Of a stretch of DNA of 5,174 bases, positions 1 through 4,457 are shown in pieces. The notes beneath the pieces were generated by a model. It was not told the DNA's origin and ran no database searches. It saw only the letters and a program-made list of their open reading frames with translations. This DNA comes from Holophagaceae bacterium (lineage in GTDB: Bacteria; Acidobacteriota; Holophagae; Holophagales; Holophagaceae). The stretch spans positions 1 through 5,174 of the forward strand of contig JANXYT010000073.1 of the NCBI GenBank assembly GCA_025355915.1, written 5' to 3'. Each line of letters begins with the position of its first letter. The first letter of the stretch is position 1. The position numbers were made by a program, and so were the translations under genes.

Positions 1-426
1 GTTGGCGTTCTGGTTTGCCGTCTGGTTGTGGGCTTGGCGGGCCTGCTGGCGCGCCTCCTCATCTGGCAGGGTCTGGATGCGCCGGTTCTCAGTCTCCAGG
101 TCTGCCAAAATCTGAGCGAGAGGGCGCTGCGAAATGCCCAGTGCCGCGATGGCTCCCTGGACGTCTTCAGATGGCGCGAGGCCCGCCGGGTGCAGCTGTT
201 CCTCTAGGAAGCGCTTTCGGCCCAGGGTGCGGTAGCGTTCCACTGTGGCGCCATCCAGGCCGTAGGTGATGCGGCTCAGCCAACGCACATCTTCCGGCGT
301 CAGGCCCGTTCCTCCCTTCGCGGCCAAAACATGGCTGGAGAACAGACACCCGAGCGCCGCCAGCAGGTGGAAGCCAGGCCGCAGAATCCGTTTCGTGCGG
401 GTAGCGATCTCTCTCCAGCCGATCAT
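1..426 (-). CDS. DUF1800 family secreted protein, N-terminal part (3' end beyond window)
   Basis: I translated the reverse complement from an ATG at 426-424; the frame stays open for 142 codons to the window edge. Residues 1-12 are basic (WREIATRTKR), residues 18-36 are hydrophobic and end in a HVLAA-type cleavage site, so it looks exported. The stretch from about residue 42 (LTPEDVRWLSRITYGLDGA, then a YRTLGRKRFLEEQLHP motif) matches the usual start of DUF1800 proteins, where an L-x-R-x-T-[YF]-G helix is followed by a W/F-L-x-x-Q-L-x-P helix. The biochemical role of DUF1800 is not established; its genes often sit next to DUF1501 genes, which here would lie past the left edge. Residues 109-142 are Gln/Asn/Arg-rich and probably a family-variable insertion. 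The start is supported by AGGAG at 432-436, 5 nt upstream. An in-frame ATG at 441-439 lies upstream of that site and is less likely. Confidence 0.8.
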   Translation of the reverse strand, partial: MIGWREIATRTKRILRPGFHLLAALGCLFSSHVLAAKGGTGLTPEDVRWLSRITYGLDGATVERYRTLGRKRFLEEQLHPAGLAPSEDVQGAIAALGISQRPLAQILADLETENRRIQTLPDEEARQQARQAHNQTANQNAN

Positions 427-431
427 GGGAT

Positions 432-436
432 CTCCT
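432..436 (-). promoter_or_regulatory. Shine-Dalgarno AGGAG of the DUF1800 gene
   Basis: The minus strand reads AGGAG followed by 5 nt and the ATG at 426-424. The alternative in-frame ATG at 441-439 lies upstream of this site and cannot use it, so the site decides the start. Confidence 0.6.
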
Positions 437-501
437 GTCATGCATAGAACCCGAACGGTGCGCGGGGGTTGATGCCCCGCCTTCAAAAGAGGGGATTCGC
501 G

Positions 502-532
502 CATCCGGGCCAGCACGATGCTGGCCCGGATG
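502..532 (-). terminator. Perfect 14-bp stem-loop, probable terminator after the helical secreted protein gene
   Basis: Positions 502-515 and 519-532 are exact reverse complements (CATCCGGGCCAGCA and its complement) around a 3-nt loop. The hairpin starts 17 bp after the stop codon at 549-551, the usual place for a transcription terminator. It lacks an immediate U-tract: on the minus strand the next T-rich run (TCTTTTG) comes about 12 nt later, so it may act as a weak terminator, as an mRNA 3'-end stabiliser or as a REP-like element. A second, smaller hairpin (GCGGGG 462-467 with CCCCGC 475-480) lies closer to the next gene. Confidence 0.6.
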
Positions 533-548
533 GGGTCGTCCTGACTTC

Positions 549-1004
549 CTAGCGGTGTGCGTTGGCGATGCCTTCCTCGGTGAAGCGGATGGCTTCCTTG
601 ATGTGCTGGATGGCACGTTTCTGGAGGCCGCGGGCGAAGTTGTTGTCTTCTTCTTCGTGGCAGTCCTTCTCGGCCTTGTGCAGAAGTTCCAGGGCGCGAT
701 GGAGGCGGCCCTTGTAGTCGGCCTTCAGATCCACAGGCGGATGATCCTGAAGGTTCTTTCCATCGTCAATGGAGGCTTCCTTGATCTCACGGATGGCCGC
801 ATCGATCTCCTTGATGGCGGTGTGCTCATCCCACTTCACTTCAGCATCACCGCCCCGGCGCTCCAGGTGGGCGCGGGCATGACGAAGGTCCGTGAGGGCG
901 TGGAGGTAGGCCGGGTGGTGGCCAGGCTGGTCGGCGCGCGCAGGCGCGGGGGCCACGGCCAGCACCAGGCAAGCCAGGGCTGCGTTCAGGGTATGTCGGT
1001 TCAT
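549..1004 (-). CDS. Secreted helical protein with internal duplication, unknown function
   Basis: A 151-aa protein with a clear Sec signal peptide: NRH, a hydrophobic core at residues 8-19, and an APARA cleavage site giving a mature protein from about D25. The mature part is almost entirely charged amphipathic helix, rich in His, Lys, Glu and Ala. Two halves look alike: about residues 33-79 (YLHALTDLRHARAHLE ... AIKEIDAAIREIKEASI) and 100-147 (RLHRALELLHKAEKD ... AIQHIKEAIRFTEEGIA). The LHxAL and AI-x-x-I-x-x-AI positions line up at nearly equal spacing (29 and 30 residues), suggesting a four-helix bundle of two helical hairpins joined by a DDGKNLQDHPPVD linker. There are about a dozen histidines and a single mature cysteine (C115). 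I recall similar uncharacterised small secreted proteins in Acidobacteria, but no named function. Metal or ligand binding is possible but only inferred. The ATG has AGGAG 5 nt upstream (1010-1014). The gene starts 45 bp after the lipoprotein stop and is probably co-transcribed with it. Confidence 0.8.
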   Translation of the reverse strand: MNRHTLNAALACLVLAVAPAPARADQPGHHPAYLHALTDLRHARAHLERRGGDAEVKWDEHTAIKEIDAAIREIKEASIDDGKNLQDHPPVDLKADYKGRLHRALELLHKAEKDCHEEEDNNFARGLQKRAIQHIKEAIRFTEEGIANAHR

Positions 1005-1049
1005 GGTTTCTCCTGTTGGATGCGGGGTGAATTCCCCGGGATGGCGACT

Positions 1050-2387
1050 TCAGTCACGTTCACGTTCGTGGGTCTTCTTGACTTCCTTGTTGTCCTTCTT
1101 CAGCTGGGTGTTCTCTTCGCGGGGCTTGGCCCTTTCAGGGGCCTTGGCCGCTGGGGCGGAGGGCCGCGAGGGACGGGCCTCAGCGGGTTCCGCGGGGCGG
1201 CGGGGTCTTTCGTCATCCCGTGCAAGCGGTGGATTCCGGCGATCCGGTGCGGAACTCTGGACTGGGCGGGCCTCCGGATTGGGGCGTGGCGCGATGGGGG
1301 CCGATGCTGTGGTGGTTAGGGGTGGAGCCACAGGTGATGACGCGCGGGAGGGTGCCACCTGTGGTGATGAAGCGGGCGGGGCTGGCCGGGGCTGCGTCGG
1401 AGCCGCTGGCGCGACGCGAGGCGGGGTCACAGGCGTGGGCGCAGGGCGTACGGGTTGGGGCGGAGGCAACGCCACAGGAGCTTGTCCATGCGTGAAGGCA
1501 GGCACCGCCTTCGCGGAGCTGGGCATGGGGGCGGGTGTCCGGACCACGGCGGGCATGGCGGCGGCGAGATGCGCTTGGGCAGGCACCGATGTGTTCACGG
1601 CATGTCCTGAGGCTGTGGCGCTGGGCGGTGCCACGATGGTCACGTTCGTCACGTTGGTGACGTTGTTTACGATGGTGGTGCGGTTGTTGTTGATGTTGGT
1701 CGTGTTCTTGGTGTTCCCGCTGTTCACGTTGTTGGTGATGCGCATCCCTACGTTGATTACGGGCGGCGCGCTGGTGACCACGGATGGCGCCGTGCCGATG
1801 GGAGCTGGCACGATGATGCCCACGCGTGAACCTGGCGGAGGCGGCACGAAGACGCCCGGAGGACCCAGGGGGCGCGGGCCGGGAATGACGCCTGGGCCTC
1901 CCACCTCAAGGGTGATCCGGATGCTCGGCGGTGGCGGGACGAAGATGACGCCAGGTGCGCCCCAGTGGCCGGTGATGAAAACAACCATGCCATCACGGTT
2001 CTCGTAGTAGGGCGGATGCCATCGGTATTCCGCGCGCGGCGGGGCCGCCCATCGGCCATGGGCCCAGACCCACGTGTCGTGCCACACCCAGTAGCCTCCG
2101 GTCCAGATCGCGCCTTCAAAGGGCGGTGGCGGTGGAGCTTCCACCAGCATGGGGGGCGGCGCCCAAGGGCAGCCAATGGCAGCAGGCTGGCCTATGGGGG
2201 GCTCGACATAGAGGCTGACGACAGCTTGGGGTGGCGGAGGCTGGTAGGCAGGCGGTGGCGGAGGCATGTAAGGCCTGGGACCCACGTCTCGGTAGACCAC
2301 ACGCTCCGTCACACAGGCCGTGGAAAGCAGAGCGAGGGAGAGCGCCCCCAGCAGCTTCGGAGTAGGTGTCATGGGACCTCGTTTCAT
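1050..2387 (-). CDS. Proline-rich YXWGXW-repeat-like lipoprotein
   Basis: A protein of 445 aa from the chosen start. It begins with a lipoprotein signal peptide: a basic n-region, hydrophobic LLGALSLALL, and the lipobox LSTAC with lipidated Cys at about residue 25; V-T follow, so outer-membrane sorting is plausible. Domains in order: Pro-rich spacer (about 40-90); aromatic segment (about 90-144) with GAIWTGGYWVW, WVWAHGRWAAPP, YRWHPPYYE and GHW, resembling the YXWGXW repeat family seen in envelope proteins; more PPPP-containing linkers; an Asn/Thr-rich tract (about 218-252); a long Pro/Ala-rich region (about 255-416); and a strongly charged Lys/Glu/Arg tail ending HERERD. Most of the protein should be disordered, perhaps a periplasm-spanning or surface-exposed envelope protein; function unknown. 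I chose the ATG at 2387-2385 because GAGGT lies 8 nt upstream. An ATG at 2372-2370 also fits the signal peptide but has GAGGT only 3 nt away. An ATG at 2459 would place an unlikely extension before the signal peptide. Confidence 0.8.
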   Translation of the reverse strand: MKRGPMTPTPKLLGALSLALLSTACVTERVVYRDVGPRPYMPPPPPAYQPPPPQAVVSLYVEPPIGQPAAIGCPWAPPPMLVEAPPPPPFEGAIWTGGYWVWHDTWVWAHGRWAAPPRAEYRWHPPYYENRDGMVVFITGHWGAPGVIFVPPPPSIRITLEVGGPGVIPGPRPLGPPGVFVPPPPGSRVGIIVPAPIGTAPSVVTSAPPVINVGMRITNNVNSGNTKNTTNINNNRTTIVNNVTNVTNVTIVAPPSATASGHAVNTSVPAQAHLAAAMPAVVRTPAPMPSSAKAVPAFTHGQAPVALPPPQPVRPAPTPVTPPRVAPAAPTQPRPAPPASSPQVAPSRASSPVAPPLTTTASAPIAPRPNPEARPVQSSAPDRRNPPLARDDERPRRPAEPAEARPSRPSAPAAKAPERAKPREENTQLKKDNKEVKKTHERERD

Positions 2388-2395
2388 GTTGAGCG

Positions 2396-2400
2396 ACCTC
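2396..2400 (-). promoter_or_regulatory. Shine-Dalgarno GAGGT of the lipoprotein gene
   Basis: On the minus strand GAGGT is 8 nt before the ATG at 2387-2385. A second GAGGT (2376-2380) sits only 3 nt from the next ATG, so the upstream site favours the start at 2387. Confidence 0.45.
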
Positions 2401-2433
2401 GGCCGCGGGGGTGTCAGACAAGGAAGAGCAGGT

Positions 2434-2462
2434 ACTATACCGTTTTGTAAAACTTTCATTTG
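2434..2462 (-). promoter_or_regulatory. Possible promoter with overlapping inverted repeat, upstream of the lipoprotein gene
   Basis: In this locally AT-rich stretch the minus strand carries TATAGT (2439-2434), a good -10 hexamer, about 47 bp before the chosen start codon. The region 17 bp upstream (CAAATG at 2462-2457) is a poor -35. Between them lies the inverted repeat GTTTT-AC-AAAAC (2453-2442), which could be an operator or could substitute for a -35 by binding an activator. Base composition and position support a promoter; the weak -35 is the main doubt. Confidence 0.35.
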
Positions 2463-2481
2463 TAGTGATTGGAAAAGGTTG

Positions 2482-2515
2482 AAAAAAATCTGTGTGGAAC
2501 TTTACTGCGACCACA
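2482..2515 (-). terminator. Possible weak intrinsic terminator after the 253-aa protein gene
   Basis: Reading the minus strand, TGTGG (2515-2511) can pair with CCACA (2497-2493) over a 13-nt loop, and a run of seven T (2488-2482) follows 4 nt later. The T-run is convincing but the stem is only 5 bp with a large loop, so the call is tentative. It lies 55-88 bp after the stop codon and before the putative promoter of the lipoprotein gene, which is where a transcription unit boundary is expected. Confidence 0.3.
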
Positions 2516-2569
2516 GAGCGACCCGTGGCGGATTGCCACTTCCCACCGCGGAGATTCAACGCGAGACGC

Positions 2570-3331
2570 TCATCTCCATTCGTTGGGAACCACCGAAAAC
2601 ACCCGCCGGGTCTTGGTGACATTCGAGCCATCTTCTCGGGAAAGGAACTCCTCCACCTTGCGCTCCGAAACAGCCAAGTGGTCCTTGACCACCCAGTAGC
2701 GGGTTTCCGTCCGCTTGGTTCCGAGGAACCGGCCAAACATGCGGCTGGTCCTTCCTTCGAAGGACACCTGGATCTCACTTTCCAAGGGCAAGCCCTCGGC
2801 GTTGGTTCGAAGGAATAGGTGTCCTTCGCTTCGATTCAGCCGGTAGGATTCTTCGGGGCTGAGGTGGGGCTTGAAGGTGTATTCCAGGATCCTGACCGCC
2901 TGGCCTTCCCAGGTTTCGGTCCTTTCGGCAGTGAATGTGGCGGTCGTGATCAGCCCCTTGATCACCTCCTCTTGGTCCAAGAGATGGTGGATGCGTCCGT
3001 AGTCGAGATCCTTTAGCAGCGAACGGATGGGCATCTCAGAACCAGACTCAGGGCCGGCATTCAGGCTCTCTTTGGCCGCCAGCTCGACATACTGTTTTTC
3101 CAAATAGGTTTGAAGCCCATCGGCATTTTGGGTCACGTCCAGCGAAAGATTTCCCTGGGTGATGATGGCCTTTCCCCGGTGAGTCACTTCCTCCCACCGC
3201 TGCAGACGCACCTTCACGGAGAGGGGCGCGGTGCCTTTGAAACGGCCGAGGGTTTTCAGAGGATCCTCTGGCTGACCGGCTGTCAGCAGCGTGATCGGCA
3301 GAGTTATGAGGAGGGCTTTGGTGAAGGTCAT
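2570..3331 (-). CDS. Secreted protein of unknown function (253 aa, beta-rich, possibly LolA-like)
   Basis: I do not recognise a named family. Residues 1-19 form a Sec signal peptide (TK, then ALLITLPITLLTAG), with cleavage near residue 19; there is no lipobox Cys and the protein has no cysteine at all. The mature part alternates polar and hydrophobic residues in beta-strand fashion, for example LSVKVRLQRW (37-46), VRILEYTF (146-153) and the stretch from about 171 (HLFLRTNAEGLPLESEIQVS). The L-x-[LV]-x-T-x-A-E-G-L-P-L pattern is reminiscent of LolA/LppX-like lipid-binding folds in which a strand is followed by DxxGLPxR-type turns, but that is only a resemblance. The start ATG at 3331-3329 has AGGA 7 nt upstream. 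It follows the HAMP gene by 89 bp, so it may belong to the same operon or to its own unit, and is likely periplasmic. Confidence 0.7.
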   Translation of the reverse strand: MTFTKALLITLPITLLTAGQPEDPLKTLGRFKGTAPLSVKVRLQRWEEVTHRGKAIITQGNLSLDVTQNADGLQTYLEKQYVELAAKESLNAGPESGSEMPIRSLLKDLDYGRIHHLLDQEEVIKGLITTATFTAERTETWEGQAVRILEYTFKPHLSPEESYRLNRSEGHLFLRTNAEGLPLESEIQVSFEGRTSRMFGRFLGTKRTETRYWVVKDHLAVSERKVEEFLSREDGSNVTKTRRVFSVVPNEWR

Positions 3332-3420
3332 TGGAGCATCCTTTCTGAAGCGGTGTGCGGGTCATCAGGCCTATCAAGAGTGCAGGTTGGATCCTCGGGG
3401 AGATCTTCTATGACTGGGTG

Positions 3421-3981
3421 TCAACGCCCCTTCCGGCGGGACCATGTCTCCATCACTCGTTCCACGGTTGCGATCGCAGGCTCCGCCGCATGAATGTCCT
3501 TGGCTCCGTGGGCGGCGCGCAGAGCTTCAGCAGCGTCCTTGAGGGTGTTCAGATCCGCCTCGAGGTTATCCACGGCATGGGTGAATGACACGGACATGTC
3601 GTGGAGCTGGTCCCCAGGCCGGATCTTGGTGTGCTCTGGAATTCGTCGGGCCGCCAGTTCATCGAGCACAGTCTTGAAGCGATAAAGAGGCCCCGCGATT
3701 TTGTGGCTCAGCAAGGTCACGAACACGAGGACGCAGATGGAGGATATGGCCAGATTGAAGGCGGACAGCACCAGGACGATGGGCCTGAGCATTTGGCCCA
3801 CGGTGTGGTACATCGCCCGGGCGGATGCGAGTCCTGCCTGCACTTCACTCTCCAGGAAGATGTAGAGCCCGAACGCGAAGATACCGGTGAGGACCACCTG
3901 GACGAGGATGAAAAGACCCGCCAGCCGGAGCTGAAAACGATGGTCGATGAGGACAATGCGGCGCTGCTTGGATCGTGTCAT
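3421..3981 (-). CDS. Two-TM HAMP-domain membrane protein without output domain
   Basis: A 186-aa inner-membrane protein. A basic cytoplasmic N-terminus (SKQRR) precedes TM1 (about residues 20-42); a short periplasmic loop of about 25 residues (ESEVQAGLASARAMYHTVGQ) leads to TM2 (about 68-92). A HAMP-like module follows directly: SHKIAGPLYRFK (92-103) with the conserved Pro at 98, then RRIPEHTKIRPGDQLHDMSV with the R-x-GD connector and a second amphipathic helix (to about 148). The last 40 residues are helical and Ala/Glu/Arg-rich; no kinase, methyl-accepting or cyclase domain is present. Similar short HAMP proteins next to multiheme cytochromes occur in metal-reducing bacteria (recalled, not checked). 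It may transmit a redox signal or be a structural partner of the cytochrome. I chose ATG 3981-3979 because GAGGA is 5 nt upstream and overlaps the cytochrome stop; a GTG at 4008 would overlap the upstream gene by 19 bp and lacks a ribosome site. Confidence 0.82.
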   Translation of the reverse strand: MTRSKQRRIVLIDHRFQLRLAGLFILVQVVLTGIFAFGLYIFLESEVQAGLASARAMYHTVGQMLRPIVLVLSAFNLAISSICVLVFVTLLSHKIAGPLYRFKTVLDELAARRIPEHTKIRPGDQLHDMSVSFTHAVDNLEADLNTLKDAAEALRAAHGAKDIHAAEPAIATVERVMETWSRRKGR

Positions 3982-3986
3982 GGCGT

Positions 3987-3991
3987 TCCTC
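3987..3991 (-). promoter_or_regulatory. Shine-Dalgarno GAGGA overlapping the cytochrome stop codon
   Basis: Minus-strand GAGGA lies 5 nt before the HAMP gene ATG and shares bases with the TGA stop (3992-3990) of the cytochrome gene. This fixes the HAMP start at 3981 and suggests translational coupling between the two genes. Confidence 0.6.
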
Positions 3992-4457
3992 AGTGGCACG
4001 TGAGGCACAACTGGCCCCGATCATTGCGGTAGACGAGCAGGTAGGTCTTGTAGCGGGCCTGGGATCGGAACATGCGGTCGAACAGGCTTTCGGAGCGCCA
4101 GCGCACCTGGTCGTAGCGCTGCGTCGACAGGTCGTGGCAGGTCTTGCAGCCTGTGCGGTCCCCTTCGGTGAGAAGGCGGGCGTCCGCGGGCTTCTTGCGG
4201 AGCGGAGAACCCACCGAGTGGTGCTGGTCCTTGGAATCTTTAAAGTGGCAGGTCAGACAGTAGGGTGTGCATGGACGCCCCTTGTGGGCGGGAAACCGCA
4301 CGGATAAATCCTTCGCGTGACAGGAGGCGCACGCTGCGTCTGAAGCGGGGATGCAGGGTGGGCCGGGATCGTTGGTGAGGGCCAGCAGGGCGATTCCCAA
4401 AAGGAGGAGGCCGGGGAGGAGCCAGCGCAGAAAGGCAGTTGGGCGGGTTCCGGCCAT
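3990..4457 (-). CDS. Membrane-anchored tetraheme c-type cytochrome
   Basis: A 155-aa protein with four CxxCH heme-attachment motifs: CASCH (43-47), CLTCH (67-71), CKTCH (104-108) and CLTCH (151-155). Residues 12-28 (WLLPGLLLLGIALLALT) form an uncleaved-looking anchor or signal, followed by a Pro-rich linker, so the heme domain faces the periplasm. Only three histidines lie outside the motifs (H58, H79, H80), so not every heme can have a second His ligand from this chain. Two extra cysteines (C35, C63) could pair. The final motif is the very C-terminus, so the proximal ligand H155 is the last residue. It likely carries electrons between the inner membrane and a periplasmic or outer-membrane partner. 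The start ATG (4457-4455) overlaps the porin stop as TGATG, a classical coupling arrangement; an upstream start near 4577 would run 120 bp inside the porin gene and precede the anchor, so it is rejected. I see no domain that assigns it to a named cytochrome type. Confidence 0.88.
   Translation of the reverse strand: MAGTRPTAFLRWLLPGLLLLGIALLALTNDPGPPCIPASDAACASCHAKDLSVRFPAHKGRPCTPYCLTCHFKDSKDQHHSVGSPLRKKPADARLLTEGDRTGCKTCHDLSTQRYDQVRWRSESLFDRMFRSQARYKTYLLVYRNDRGQLCLTCH

Noticed and set aside
167..616. Minus-strand open frame of 149 codons spanning the hairpin region
   Set aside because: It overlaps the ends of two better-supported genes in another frame, runs through the terminator-like hairpin and has a Pro/Arg/Gly-rich composition without any recognisable motif.
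1621..1760. Triplet-like repetitive DNA (GTT/GTG-rich) as a tandem repeat or CRISPR-like array
   Set aside because: It has no regular unit or spacers; it simply encodes the Asn/Thr/Val-rich tract of the lipoprotein on the minus strand.
555..2007. Two long overlapping plus-strand open frames (555-1319 and 1003-2007) antisense to the helical and lipoprotein genes
   Set aside because: Their translations are Gly/Arg/Val-rich with no domain or signal logic, as expected for the complement of Pro/Ala-rich high-GC coding sequence. The minus-strand frames have signal peptides and ribosome sites.
2525..2539. Short inverted repeat GTGGC-GGATT-GCCAC near the end of the 253-aa gene as terminator
   Set aside because: The stem is only 5 bp and no T-run follows it; the T-run at 2482-2488 is too far away.
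2116..2778. Minus-strand open frame of 220 codons across the 2388-2569 intergenic region
   Set aside because: It overlaps the ends of the 253-aa protein and the lipoprotein genes in a different frame and crosses the promoter-like AT-rich region; no domain is visible.
3418..3423. TTGACA on the minus strand at the HAMP gene stop, as a -35 for the 253-aa protein gene
   Set aside because: No acceptable -10 hexamer occurs 16-18 bp downstream, so a promoter here is not supported by the sequence.
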